From: Vreelandella olivaria
Lineage (GTDB): Bacteria > Pseudomonadota > Gammaproteobacteria > Pseudomonadales > Halomonadaceae
NCBI RefSeq assembly: GCF_023507745.1
Contig: NZ_JALPZO010000061.1
Location: 1-64,000, forward strand
Direction: 5' to 3'
DNA length: 64,000 nt
In this document: positions 39,946 through 48,494 of the stretch, piece by piece
Position numbering within the stretch: position 1 is the first letter of the stretch
How the letters are laid out: the number at the start of each line of letters is the position of its first letter
The notes under the pieces: model-generated
The model's input: only the letters and a program-made list of their open reading frames with translations
Database searches by the model: none
Told to the model about the DNA's origin: nothing
Made by a program: the position numbers and the translations under genes

Positions 39946-40621
39946 AGCCATTATCAAAGCGATGGAAGAGCGCCTTCGTCAGATTGACGAAGAAGGCTTC
40001 ACCGCTAAACACGACGATAATAATACCGATGGGAAGATGGCAATCGCTGCGGCCGCTTACGCTAACCATTCAGTATTTCAGCAGAATCACCCTGAGCTAG
40101 TTGGTCATTCGCAGCCTGCTAACTGGCCTTGGCATATAGCATGGTGGAAACCCAGCCCCGACCCCAAGCGAAACATCATCAAAGCCATGGCGCTGTTGGC
40201 TGCTGAATATGACCGCATCGAACGGGCAGATGCGGCTGCTACTGAATCGCCAACAGCGCCCGAGCTTTTCTCTACAGACGATGAATGGCAAAGCGACATC
40301 TATGGCGACCTGCAGGAGTTAATCGAAGACCGAGAACGCGAAGCGGGCGACGTTATATACACAGGAACCAAGCGCCCCGCACAGGCGACCGACCACACCA
40401 TCAATCTGGCTGAATCGGTAATTGAAAATATGCAGGTGCAGGCCGAAGACGACGCAGGCGAAGTGGGGGAAGGTTATCCGGAAGTAGGCAAGGATGAAGA
40501 GCAAGTGCTGCAAGCGTTGATCGACGCATGGGCAACGACTTACTGCACTCCGGACTTTTACACCATCGGCAACGTGACGGAGTACATCATCACCGCCGAA
40601 GACGTGGAGGCCCGCCAATGA
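39938..40621 (+). CDS. Hypothetical early protein
   Basis: A 227-residue protein. The first 100 residues (AMEERLRQIDEEGFTAKHDD, then AIAAAAYANHSVF and WPWHIAWWKPSPDPKRNIIK) resemble a small conserved phage domain seen near DUF551-like proteins. The C-terminal half is acidic and variable. ATG 39938 lies in an 8-bp overlap with the HTH gene. Unknown function. Confidence 0.7.
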   Translation: MSKAIIKAMEERLRQIDEEGFTAKHDDNNTDGKMAIAAAAYANHSVFQQNHPELVGHSQPANWPWHIAWWKPSPDPKRNIIKAMALLAAEYDRIERADAAATESPTAPELFSTDDEWQSDIYGDLQELIEDREREAGDVIYTGTKRPAQATDHTINLAESVIENMQVQAEDDAGEVGEGYPEVGKDEEQVLQALIDAWATTYCTPDFYTIGNVTEYIITAEDVEARQ

Positions 40622-41235
40622 CCGACTACCTCGCACACAATGGCAAGCCCTGGTCTCCGGAAGACCTGGAAGCGCTGGCGAAGGTGTACCCAGACACCGA
40701 CAACGCCACCCTGGGGCGCATCTTCCGGCGCAGTGAATCCAGCATCCAGAATCAGGCGACCAACCACGGCTGGCGTAAATCTGCCGCCCACATGGCCAAA
40801 AATCCCGGCTGCTTCAAGCCTGGCCTAACGCCCTGGAACAAGGGCACCCATTACGTCGCGCCGGGCAGCGAACATACACGCTTCCGCAAAGGGCAAAAGC
40901 CACATACCTGGCAGCCAATCGGCAGCGAGCGGGTCACCAAGGACGGCTACCTGCAGCGCAAGATGACCGATACCGGCTACCCGCCGCGCGACTGGGTGCC
41001 AGTCAGCCACATCGAGTGGGAAAAGCACCACGGCAAACCAGTGCCCGAGGGCCACGCCATAGTGTTCCGCGACGGCAACAGCCGCAACTTCGCCCCCAGC
41101 AACCTTGAGCTGATCAGCCGTGCCGACCTGATGCGCCGCAACAGCTACCTCAACCTTCCCGAGCCGCTGCCCCAGATCGTGCAGCTGCGCGGGGCCCTGA
41201 ACCGCAAGATCAACCGCAGGAGCCAGCAGGCATGA
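40618..41235 (+). CDS. HNH endonuclease, early-region
   Basis: A 205-residue HNH-family nuclease. N-terminal SANT/HTH-like DNA-binding segment (WSPEDLEALAKVYPDTDNAT), then the HNH core: VPVSHIEWEKHHGKPVPEGH (His), IVFRDGNSRNFAPSNLELIS (Asn). This architecture matches phage-type homing or repair nucleases (AP2/HNH-like). It shares a 4-bp overlap with its neighbours, so it is integrated in the operon rather than a free-standing intron. Confidence 0.85.
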   Translation: MTDYLAHNGKPWSPEDLEALAKVYPDTDNATLGRIFRRSESSIQNQATNHGWRKSAAHMAKNPGCFKPGLTPWNKGTHYVAPGSEHTRFRKGQKPHTWQPIGSERVTKDGYLQRKMTDTGYPPRDWVPVSHIEWEKHHGKPVPEGHAIVFRDGNSRNFAPSNLELISRADLMRRNSYLNLPEPLPQIVQLRGALNRKINRRSQQA

Positions 41236-41495
41236 AGAACAAGATCGACGACCTACGCAACCACCTGTTTGCCCAGCTCGAGCGCCTGGGGGATGAAGAC
41301 CTCAAGGGCGACGCGCTGAAAGAAGAGATCCAGCGCGCCCGGGCCGTCAGCGACGTGTCCGCCCAGATCGTTGACAGCGCCCGCGCCGAAAACGAACGGC
41401 TCAAGCTTCTGCGCCGCGCACCTGGTAGCGATTTCATGCCCACCGGCGAACTGATCAATGGCGACGGCCTGCCCGCGCTGGGAGGCGGGAAGTGA
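41232..41495 (+). CDS. Hypothetical early helical protein
   Basis: An 87-residue protein, helical and acidic (LRNHLFAQLERLGDEDLKGD), with no recognised domain. Overlaps both neighbours by 4 bp. Ends in a Gly-rich tail (LPALGGGK). Confidence 0.6.
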   Translation: MKNKIDDLRNHLFAQLERLGDEDLKGDALKEEIQRARAVSDVSAQIVDSARAENERLKLLRRAPGSDFMPTGELINGDGLPALGGGK

Positions 41496-41788
41496 ACTAC
41501 CAAAAGCCCAACGTAGAGCCCTTCATGCACTCGCCCAAGGCGTGCGTTAGCTGCCAGAGCTACGAACACCAGGGCTTCGATGAAGACAAGCACTGCCCTT
41601 TTCAGCAGCGCACCAGCCTGCTGGCCAAGCCCAGCCGCACCCCCTACGGCCAATGCAGCCGCCACGGGGTGCAGGTGTTCGCCACGCAGATCTGCAACGC
41701 CCACGCGCCTGACCCCCACATCAAATGCTTTGAGGTGGTCAATCGGCCTGAGCCACGCGAGGCCATCCAGGAGGCAATGACGGTATGA
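41492..41788 (+). CDS. Cys-rich early protein
   Basis: A 98-residue protein with several Cys (KACVSCQSYEHQGFDEDKHC, later YGQCSRHG and ICNAH). The spacing suggests one or two zinc sites or an iron-sulfur cluster. Unknown function. Confidence 0.65.
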   Translation: MNYQKPNVEPFMHSPKACVSCQSYEHQGFDEDKHCPFQQRTSLLAKPSRTPYGQCSRHGVQVFATQICNAHAPDPHIKCFEVVNRPEPREAIQEAMTV

Positions 41789-42504
41789 GCATGGATCAAC
41801 AGTACACCGATGCTCTGAAAGAGCTGGAAGAAGTGAAAGCCGAGCGCGACGAATACCGAAACCACTTAGCCGTCATCGCTGAAATGACAGGCAACGCGGG
41901 CGACATTGGCGCCGCCCATGAAGGGGTGAATGCACTGATGGAAGAGCTGGCCAGGCATAAGCGCCTGTTTGCTGCGACATGCCAGCAGCTGGGCAGCATC
42001 CAGCAGGCGCTGGGCAGCATCCAGCAGGCGCTGGGCAGCACCGTAGTAGGCATAGAACCAGCGCTGGTGAGAGAGCTTGTCGAGGAGCGCGATGCCTTGG
42101 CGGCGCATGTAGAGCGGCAGTCCGAGCTGCTGCGCAGGCTGGTGTCAGCAATGCGCAACTACGAGATGGATGCCGACCCGGACTATCCACCGCCGCGCGA
42201 CCACCGGGCGATGATGAGTGATGCCGAAGCGGCCCTTGGGGCGGCGCCAGAAACCAGCCTCGATCGCCGTGATTTTATGACAAAGGCCGACGCCTTCACT
42301 GAGGCGGCAGCCATCTGCCGCAAGGTGCAGAAAGGCCAGAATAGCCTCGCCTGGATGCACAAAGCGGTCTCCCCTGACGGGGAAGAATACGTTGACGAAT
42401 ACGGCATTCCGTACAGCAACAAGGCGATGGGCGCGGGGCATTGCGTTGATGATTTGCTACGGGAAGAGAAGAAGTTTCGTAAGCAAGCCGAGGGCCATCA
42501 ATGA
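41785..42504 (+). CDS. Early coiled-coil protein with short repeat
   Basis: A 239-residue protein. N-terminal coiled coil (DALKELEEVKAERDEYRNHL), then a duplicated 7-residue unit (LGSIQQA, twice, coded by 21-bp repeats near 41990-42035), then DALAAHVERQSELLRRLVSA. The C-terminal part contains a possible phage domain (KADAFTEAAAICRKVQKG). Function unknown. Confidence 0.65.
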   Translation: MSMDQQYTDALKELEEVKAERDEYRNHLAVIAEMTGNAGDIGAAHEGVNALMEELARHKRLFAATCQQLGSIQQALGSIQQALGSTVVGIEPALVRELVEERDALAAHVERQSELLRRLVSAMRNYEMDADPDYPPPRDHRAMMSDAEAALGAAPETSLDRRDFMTKADAFTEAAAICRKVQKGQNSLAWMHKAVSPDGEEYVDEYGIPYSNKAMGAGHCVDDLLREEKKFRKQAEGHQ

Positions 42505-43013
42505 CCCAGCCCACCCACACCCACCGCGAAAGCGGTGGGAAATACGCCGAGTTGCAGCAGTACCAAGGAACCGGCCCATTAGAGGGGCAGTGGCTAGTTG
42601 CCTACGAAGACTTGATCCTGAGCATACAAAGCGTGACCACGCAGGAGGATTGGTTAGAAAACTGGCGAGAAATCGCCCCAGACGATTGCACGGTATGCAT
42701 GGGTACCGGCACCGATCACATCAAAGGCAACGCAAAGATGCCCTGCGGCCACTGCTACGGACTGGGAAAAGTGATGGATAACGGCGCGCGGCCTACTGAA
42801 ATGTGGGACGTGGCAGGCATTGCCGCACTAATCATCGAGCGCCAGCAGGCTGAGTTATACCAACTGCGCAAGCTCGCCGACAACGACACCGTACAAGCGA
42901 TCATCGAACAGCAGCGCCAGCAGGTGGTTAACGACAGCACGGCGCGCAATGAACAAGCATGGCGAGACGGTCAGGGGCACGGCCCCGGTGGCCAGCGGTA
43001 TACAGGAGATTGA
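42501..43013 (+). CDS. Early protein with DnaJ-type zinc motif
   Basis: A 170-residue protein with two CxxC-type pairs in a DnaJ-like arrangement (CTVCMGTGTDHIKGNAKMPC, CYGLGK) in its middle, flanked by helical segments. A long helical tail rich in Gln ends the protein. Probably binds zinc. Overlaps the previous gene by 4 bp, ends just before xis. Confidence 0.65.
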   Translation: MTQPTHTHRESGGKYAELQQYQGTGPLEGQWLVAYEDLILSIQSVTTQEDWLENWREIAPDDCTVCMGTGTDHIKGNAKMPCGHCYGLGKVMDNGARPTEMWDVAGIAALIIERQQAELYQLRKLADNDTVQAIIEQQRQQVVNDSTARNEQAWRDGQGHGPGGQRYTGD

Positions 43014-43014
43014 T

Positions 43015-43323
43015 ATGTCGGTGCTTACCTACACCCCAAAAGAGGCATCCAAAGCGCTGAGCGTGTCGGTGGCCACCGTGTACCGCTGGATGGATGACGG
43101 CACCCTTCCCGTTGTGCGGATGGGTAAGCGCCGGATGATTCACGCTGAGCGATTGCGGCAAAAACTGGACGCCGACTGCGCTGGGCAGCAAACTAATTAC
43201 GCGCCCGGCGTGGTGAAAGGAGAAACACCATGCCCCACAAACGTAAGGGTTCACCGTACTGGTGGACCAAAATCACCCCGCCGGGAGGCGGTGCGCCGGT
43301 TAGACGCTCTACTGGGACGGTAG
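43015..43323 (+). CDS. xis: Excisionase-type HTH protein
   Basis: A 102-residue protein with a MerR/Xis-like helix-turn-helix (YTPKEASKALSVSVATVYRW) and wing (TLPVVRMGKRRMIHAERLRQ). It directly precedes the integrase and overlaps it by 94 bp in another frame, the classic xis-int pair. Probably directs excision. The C-terminal 35 residues read into the integrase region and may be dispensable. Confidence 0.8.
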   Translation: MSVLTYTPKEASKALSVSVATVYRWMDDGTLPVVRMGKRRMIHAERLRQKLDADCAGQQTNYAPGVVKGETPCPTNVRVHRTGGPKSPRREAVRRLDALLGR

Positions 43324-44372
43324 ACTACCGGGAAGCGAAAGCATTGGAAGCAAAGTGGCGGTCAGAACTCTACCAACAGAATGCCTGGGGTAAATCGCCC
43401 CAGCACAGCTTTGCCGAGGTTGCTACCGAGTTTTTAGTGGTCAGCAAGGAAAAGCGCACCTTTAAGGATATACAGCGTCGCGTCGGACGCTTGTATGACC
43501 ACTTTGGGCCAGACGTAATCATGGAAGAGATGGCAGGAAAGGACGTGCGGGAGTTTATCTCTGCTCGGCAAGCCGATGGCGTTAAGCCTGCGACTATTAA
43601 CCGGGAGCTATCGATTCTCAGCGCGATGATCAATCACGCGATTGAGCAATTAGAGTGGCCCATGAGCAATCCTGTTCGCGGCAGGAAGCTCAAGGAGCCA
43701 GAGGGACTCGTGAGATGGATCACTCATGCAGAAGCGGATCGGCTAGTAGCAAAAGCCAAAATGCAGAGAAACGGAGAGCGACTTGCAGATTTCATTCTTT
43801 TGGGCCTGAACACCGGCGCTCGAATGAACGAGCTGTTAAAGATGAATTGGTCACGGGTCGACTTCGATAATGCCCTACTTCACCTGGAAGGTGAAGACAC
43901 CAAGAGCGCTAAGCGCCGCTCGATACCGCTGAACGATGCGGCATTAGCAGCATTAAAGCGGCGCTGGACATGGGTAGCTAATGTCTGCCCGCACAGCGAA
44001 TGGGTATTTGCAAAATCGAACGGCGAGCGGCTTGGGTGTCTACGTGAAGGGTTTAAGAGTGCGTGCAAAAAAGCGCTGATTAAGAACTTCCGCATTCATG
44101 ACCTAAGACATACTTGCGCCAGCTGGATGGTCAGCGAAGGCGTCCCTCTGCTGGATGTAAAAGAAGTGCTGGGGCATTCGACCATCAAGATGACAGAGAA
44201 GTATGCACACTTAGCACCCCACCGCGCCCGCGATGCAGTTAATCAGTTGGGTAAACGCACAACAGGCAGCACACCGGCAGAGGTGGTCGAGCATTCCCAG
44301 ACACAATCTGGACACACTGAAAAACCGGTACATTTAATCGAAGGGCTATTGAACAGGAAGCGTAGAGCCTAG
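43230..44372 (+). CDS. int: Prophage tyrosine integrase
   Basis: A 380-residue tyrosine recombinase, right-most gene of the prophage, 42 bp from attR. It has an N-terminal arm-type region, a core-binding SAM-like domain (HSFAEVATEFLVVSKEKRTF), and the catalytic residues Arg in LGLNTGARMNELLKMNW, Lys in the following strand, HDLRHTCASW (HxxR) and LGHSTIKMTEKYAHL (Tyr). It is convergent with the tRNA-Ser gene it targets. Intact, so excision looks possible. Confidence 0.93.
   Translation: MPHKRKGSPYWWTKITPPGGGAPVRRSTGTVDYREAKALEAKWRSELYQQNAWGKSPQHSFAEVATEFLVVSKEKRTFKDIQRRVGRLYDHFGPDVIMEEMAGKDVREFISARQADGVKPATINRELSILSAMINHAIEQLEWPMSNPVRGRKLKEPEGLVRWITHAEADRLVAKAKMQRNGERLADFILLGLNTGARMNELLKMNWSRVDFDNALLHLEGEDTKSAKRRSIPLNDAALAALKRRWTWVANVCPHSEWVFAKSNGERLGCLREGFKSACKKALIKNFRIHDLRHTCASWMVSEGVPLLDVKEVLGHSTIKMTEKYAHLAPHRARDAVNQLGKRTTGSTPAEVVEHSQTQSGHTEKPVHLIEGLLNRKRRA
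44305..44318. promoter_or_regulatory. Possible right arm-type integrase site
   Basis: AATCTGGACACACT within the end of int, matched by ATTCTGGACACACC at 6175-6188 in the left arm, same orientation. The distances to the core repeat (about 97 and 131 bp) are suitable for arm sites. Confidence 0.35.
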
Positions 44373-44380
44373 AAATGAAA

Positions 44381-44404
44381 AAAGCCCCGTAAAAACGAGG
44401 CTTT
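44381..44404. terminator. Bidirectional terminator between int and tRNA
   Basis: AAAGCC-C-CGT / ACG-A-GGCTTT with one internal mismatch, flanked by A- and T-runs. Serves int on + and tRNA-Ser on -. Confidence 0.6.
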
Positions 44405-44414
44405 AGTATCAATA

Positions 44415-44476
44415 TGGCGGAGGGACAGGGATTCGAACCCTGGATAGGCTATTCACCTATGCCGGTTTTCAAGACC
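44415..44476. repeat. attR: attR: right copy of the 62-bp repeat
   Basis: Identical to 5982-6043; forms the 3' part of the intact tRNA-Ser from the anticodon arm to CCA. The phage supplied or preserved this half, so the tRNA stays functional after integration. Confidence 0.95.
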
Positions 44477-44505
44477 GGTGCATTCAACCGCTCTGCCATC
44501 CCTCC
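44415..44505 (-). tRNA. tRNA-Ser(UGA)
   Basis: Reads GGAGGGATGGCAGAGCGGTT at its 5' end on the minus strand. The anticodon TGA is at 44471-44469, inside the loop CTTGAAA. A long variable arm (typical of Ser), the T-arm GGGTTCGAATCCC and an encoded CCA are all present; 91 bases including CCA. The acceptor stem GGAGGGA pairs with TCCCTCC. It is the attachment site of the prophage and, probably, of the P4-like element. Confidence 0.97.
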
Positions 44506-44563
44506 GGCTTATGGGTGCGTATACTAACAGCTTTCCCTTGGAAGTCAACGCCTTTTGCGCACA

Positions 44564-46270
44564 TCAGTACAGCCTGAGACCTACGCGAGTGATACTTCCG
44601 CCCTCCATTTCACTAACTACCCAGTGTATGCCATGCCAGTCAACGTCATCACCCACTACAGGGTGTCCACCTACGCGAAGAGAGACGAATTCCGCCAGTG
44701 TCATATTCTGCTCGCCAGGACTGAGCGTTAAACCATACGCCTGAGCAACATCCTGCATTTGGGCGGTACCTTCGAGGGTAAAGGTGCCGAAGAACGCGCG
44801 TTCTTGCTTTAGCTTGGCATCGCCATTGAAAAGTCGGTTTAGCGCTATCAAGTCTTCCGAACGCCCGATCACACAAAGGACATCACCTAACTTAAGGCGT
44901 GTGCTGCCCTTGGGATGAAGCATGACATGATTACGAAACAGTGCAGAGATCAGCGCGCCTGATGGAAAACGCAGCAGCCTGATGGGTACATCTTCCAGAT
45001 CCTGGTTTTCCACCACGTAAACAAACATTTCAAAGTCGTTTTCAGGCAGGACCCCTAACGGCCCCCTGCGGTCAGGCGTGGTGCCTACCGGCACCTCAAC
45101 CTTCAGCCAGCGCGCCATCACCGTTAGCGAGCCGCCCTGTATCAGCAGCGACATCAACACTACTGCGAAGGCAACATTAAAGTAGAGCGAAGCATTTTCC
45201 ACCCCGCCAATCACAGGGAAAATAGCCAGGACAATAGGTACTGCGCCACGTAACCCTACCCAGGCAATGAATAGCGTTTCGCGCCAACGAAACTTGAAAA
45301 AAGGCTTAATGGTGATCAGCACCGCCAATGGCCGGGCAATAAAAATAAGGGCCAGGGCTACCAAACTGGCGGGTAACGCGACATCCCACAACTGACTGGG
45401 GGTTACCAGCAACCCCAGCACCAGGAATAGGCCAATCTGGCTTAGCCATGCCAGGCCATCGTGCACCGGCAGAATAAAGTTGAGATGGCGACCAGGCTGG
45501 TTACCAATCATCAGACCTGCAAGATAAATGGCCAGGAAGCCACTGCCTCCCAGCACGCTGGTAAGGCCGAACACACTGAACCCAAACGCCAGTGCGAGCA
45601 TGGAGTAAAGGCCCGGTGCGAGGTCAAGCCAGCGCAGAATTTTCGCGCTTACCCATCCCCCCCCCAGACCAACAAGCAGGCCAATACCAAATTGAGCAAT
45701 AAAGAATAACGTCGTCTCGGTGACACCACCGATATCCCCCACCAGCAGCTCAACAAACATCAAGGTCAGGAAGATGGCCATCGGGTCGTTGGTACCCGAT
45801 TCAATTTCCAGCGTCGCACCCACCCGCTCGTTAAGGTTAACACCGCGGCCGCTAAGCATGGAGAAAACGGCGGCCGCATCAGTTGAGCCTACAATGGCCC
45901 CGACCAACAGGCCTTGAACCAGGGTCAGGTCAAACACCCACATCGCAATAATGCCAACGATGGCGCTGGTAATAAAAACCCCGAAAGTAGCTAAAGAAAG
46001 TGCAGGCCGGAAACCAACACGGAACGTTTTTAAGCGGGTACGCAAGCCACCATCTAACAAGATCATGGCCAGCGCCAGGTGGCCGATCGTAAAGGCCATT
46101 GAGTAATCATCGAACACAACGCCCAGCACGCCCTCTTCGCCGGCCAGCATGCCAAGCCCGAGGAAAATCAACAACAGTGGCACGCCCACCATTGATGAAA
46201 GGCGGCTCGCTAAAATACTGAGCGCCATGAGGGAACCGCCAACTAAAAAGAACGTATAAATTGCGTCCAT
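44564..46270 (-). CDS. cvrA: K+/H+ antiporter CvrA (NhaP2) type
   Basis: A 568-residue inner-membrane antiporter of the CPA1/NhaP2 family. About 12 hydrophobic segments occupy residues 1-385, with the conserved GAIVGSTDAAAVFSMLSGRG and ESGTNDPMAIFLTL ion-binding segments. The C-terminal 170 residues contain an RCK-C-type domain (LLRFPSGALISALFRNH) and a CorC-like part, fitting E. coli CvrA. Exports K+ in exchange for protons, useful in a salt-adapted host. Single gene with no obvious operon partner. Confidence 0.93.
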   Translation of the reverse strand: MDAIYTFFLVGGSLMALSILASRLSSMVGVPLLLIFLGLGMLAGEEGVLGVVFDDYSMAFTIGHLALAMILLDGGLRTRLKTFRVGFRPALSLATFGVFITSAIVGIIAMWVFDLTLVQGLLVGAIVGSTDAAAVFSMLSGRGVNLNERVGATLEIESGTNDPMAIFLTLMFVELLVGDIGGVTETTLFFIAQFGIGLLVGLGGGWVSAKILRWLDLAPGLYSMLALAFGFSVFGLTSVLGGSGFLAIYLAGLMIGNQPGRHLNFILPVHDGLAWLSQIGLFLVLGLLVTPSQLWDVALPASLVALALIFIARPLAVLITIKPFFKFRWRETLFIAWVGLRGAVPIVLAIFPVIGGVENASLYFNVAFAVVLMSLLIQGGSLTVMARWLKVEVPVGTTPDRRGPLGVLPENDFEMFVYVVENQDLEDVPIRLLRFPSGALISALFRNHVMLHPKGSTRLKLGDVLCVIGRSEDLIALNRLFNGDAKLKQERAFFGTFTLEGTAQMQDVAQAYGLTLSPGEQNMTLAEFVSLRVGGHPVVGDDVDWHGIHWVVSEMEGGSITRVGLRLY

Positions 46271-46421
46271 GTCTCTCCATCTCTACATCAATACTGCCCT
46301 ATTATTACATGTCACCCGTTAATTTACTGTGTCATCTAGAATCGTTTGCGTATCAAAGGGCTGGTCAGACACTTAATCACCCGGCTACACTCCGCCGTCA
46401 CGACGTTTGGAGTTACTGTTT

Positions 46422-47555
46422 ATGTTGCACTCTATTTCCCGCTCCTGGCCACTGGTGCTTCTAGCACTATGCTTATTATTTTCAAATTCAATTGTTTACG
46501 CAAATGAAGAGAACAATGAAGAAGCTCTCACCACTGAGATACTCAGCCTCGAAAGTGAGGTAGTGGTTCCAGAAACGTTCTGGCAGCCGCCAGAGGACTC
46601 TATTGATGAAGCAGCACCAACCATGGCGTTAATACCACCACCGCCTTTAGAGCCTCCGCCGCTCAAGCAACTTACGTTGATGCTGGACTGGTACCTGAGC
46701 CCCCAGCATGCGGCATTAATAGTTGCGCAGGAACGCGGACTGTTTGCAGCTCAAGGGCTGGAGGTGGAACTGCAAACCCCTGCTGACCCTTCCATTGCTA
46801 TCAAATTACTGGCAGCGGGTGAAGTGGATCTTGCGTTATCACGCCAGCCATTACTTCATCTCAATGCCCACGATGGCGTGCCGGTCAGCCGCATCGGCAC
46901 CTTGTTTGAAACCCCGCTAAATGCGGTTATCGTGGCAGGCTCAGAGCAAATAGAGGATACCCCGACTCTTCTAGCGGGCCTGCATTATGGGTTTGCTACC
47001 AGGGAGGGTAGAGATGTGGTGATAGAGCGACTATTGCCCCGCTCAATAAGGCAAACAGATGGTTTTCTTCCACCCGAAAGCGTTCACTTTGATGCGGCCA
47101 GCCCACTACGGGAAGGCAGGATTGATGCCATTGCCGATGGCTACTTCCACTACTTACCCCCGCAGCTTGCCACCGAAGGCATCACTACCCATGTCATTCA
47201 ATACCACGATGTAGAAATACCTCATCATGATGGGTTAATTGTGCTTGCCAATAGTGACTCAGTGATTCGCAGGGCGCCTACATGGGCACGCTTTTTGATT
47301 GCGTTGGAAGAAGCAAGTTATTGGATTATTGACAATCCTGATGCAGCCTGGACTTTATTAGCCACCTCCCACCCCGTATTGGATAACACTATCAATGCTG
47401 CTGCCTGGGAAGATCTATTGAGACGGATGGCCCTAAGCCCCGCCGCGCTTGACGCCAGACGCTATAAGGCATTTGAAAGCTTTCTGCTGCAGAATGGTCT
47501 TATCGACGAGGTATTGCCCATTTCTCGGCTGGCTATCGATCCACATTCACTATAG
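46422..47555 (+). CDS. NMT1/THI5-like substrate-binding protein (orphan)
   Basis: A 377-residue exported protein. Signal peptide (WPLVLLALCLLFSNSIVYA), then an acidic linker and a Pro-rich stretch (IPPPPLEPPPLKQL), then the NMT1/THI5 periplasmic-binding domain (LTLMLDWYLSPQHAALIVAQ, AAGEVDLALSRQPLL). Such proteins bind pyrimidine or other small substrates for ABC importers. No permease or ATPase gene is adjacent, so the transporter partner must be elsewhere. ATG 46422 gives a proper signal peptide. Confidence 0.85.
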   Translation: MLHSISRSWPLVLLALCLLFSNSIVYANEENNEEALTTEILSLESEVVVPETFWQPPEDSIDEAAPTMALIPPPPLEPPPLKQLTLMLDWYLSPQHAALIVAQERGLFAAQGLEVELQTPADPSIAIKLLAAGEVDLALSRQPLLHLNAHDGVPVSRIGTLFETPLNAVIVAGSEQIEDTPTLLAGLHYGFATREGRDVVIERLLPRSIRQTDGFLPPESVHFDAASPLREGRIDAIADGYFHYLPPQLATEGITTHVIQYHDVEIPHHDGLIVLANSDSVIRRAPTWARFLIALEEASYWIIDNPDAAWTLLATSHPVLDNTINAAAWEDLLRRMALSPAALDARRYKAFESFLLQNGLIDEVLPISRLAIDPHSL

Positions 47556-47601
47556 CGTTTAACATCAAGCACCTGAACACCCACGTTGTCCCTCCTTCGA
47601 G

Positions 47602-47625
47602 GATGCGTATTTTGCATCGTTTTTT
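47602..47625 (+). terminator. Terminator after binding-protein gene
   Basis: GATGC / GCATC stem (47602-47606, 47614-47618) followed by GTTTTTT. A short but typical rho-independent terminator for the + strand. Confidence 0.65.
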
Positions 47626-47636
47626 ACACCCACTAG

Positions 47637-47665
47637 AGCGGCATAAACTTAACGCTTATGCCGCT
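47637..47665. terminator. Perfect 10-bp hairpin, convergent gene pair
   Basis: AGCGGCATAA (47637-47646) and TTATGCCGCT (47656-47665) with a 9-base loop. It lies just after the esterase stop (47675, minus strand) and probably ends that transcript. Confidence 0.6.
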
Positions 47666-47674
47666 TTAACCCTC

Positions 47675-48478
47675 TTACTGGGCGGTAATAAATGCCTCAA
47701 CCGCCTGCTGGAATGCTTCAGGCTGGTCGGCATGGAGCCAATGGCCAGCCTGTTTAAGCGTAACGACTCTAGCCTTGGGCAACACCCCGCGCAACGCAGG
47801 CAACATGTCGTCGCTGACATAGCGAGAATCAGCTCCGCGCAGTACCAGCGCTGGCCCTTCGAAAGGGGGATCTCCATCGGGCTTGCCGATAATAGACTCA
47901 TAACCGCGCTGGATTTCATCCAGCCCAACCCGTACGGTCATCTCCCCATCACTGTTACGCACCAGATTGGTGGCAAGAAACAACCGCGTCGGTCTCGACG
48001 CCACATGCTCTGCAAGCAATGCATCTGCATCACGGCGGTTGGTGGGCTTGCCCTTCCTTACCCGTTCAAGCGCGGCAAATACATCATCATGGCCATGTTG
48101 ATACGCCACAGGAGCTATATCCGCAGCGATCAGTGATGCACAACGCTCCGGCACCATACAGGCAAGCGTCATCGCTACTTTTCCACCCATAGAGTGGCCC
48201 AGAATATGAGCACGCTCAATAGACAGGTTGTCCAGCGCTTTCAATACATCCTGGCTCATCACGGTATAACTCATGCCCTCGGCATGGGGTGAACGTCCAT
48301 GATTACGCAAATCGACCGCAATGACCCGGCGGCGACGTTGCCACACTTTGAGATGCGACCGCCAGTTATCAGCGCTGCCCAACAGGCCATGAATTACCAC
48401 TAATGGAAGCTGATCTTCGCTTGCTGTCTCGTTCATTTGATCGATCACATGGAGATCAACAGTGGCAAATTCAGTCAT
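47675..48478 (-). CDS. ybfF: Alpha/beta hydrolase, YbfF-type esterase
   Basis: A 267-residue alpha/beta hydrolase. Motifs: VIHGLLGSADNWRSH (HG oxyanion), AHILGHSMGGKVAM (nucleophile Ser), ALVLRGADSRYVSDD (acid) and QAGHWLHADQPEAF (His). Matches E. coli YbfF, a short-chain acyl esterase. It is followed 16 bp upstream by a YhhQ-type gene on the same strand, probably one operon. Confidence 0.9.
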   Translation of the reverse strand: MTEFATVDLHVIDQMNETASEDQLPLVVIHGLLGSADNWRSHLKVWQRRRRVIAVDLRNHGRSPHAEGMSYTVMSQDVLKALDNLSIERAHILGHSMGGKVAMTLACMVPERCASLIAADIAPVAYQHGHDDVFAALERVRKGKPTNRRDADALLAEHVASRPTRLFLATNLVRNSDGEMTVRVGLDEIQRGYESIIGKPDGDPPFEGPALVLRGADSRYVSDDMLPALRGVLPKARVVTLKQAGHWLHADQPEAFQQAVEAFITAQ

Positions 48479-48494
48479 GCAGACTCCTTAACCG

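Noticed and set aside
41990..42035. Iteron array in the early operon
   Set aside because: Two or three 21-bp in-frame copies only; likely simple coding duplication.
48380..48480. Riboswitch ahead of the YhhQ-type gene
   Set aside because: That region is the start of the esterase gene downstream, and the true leader (49164-49265) shows no preQ1-type structure I can defend.
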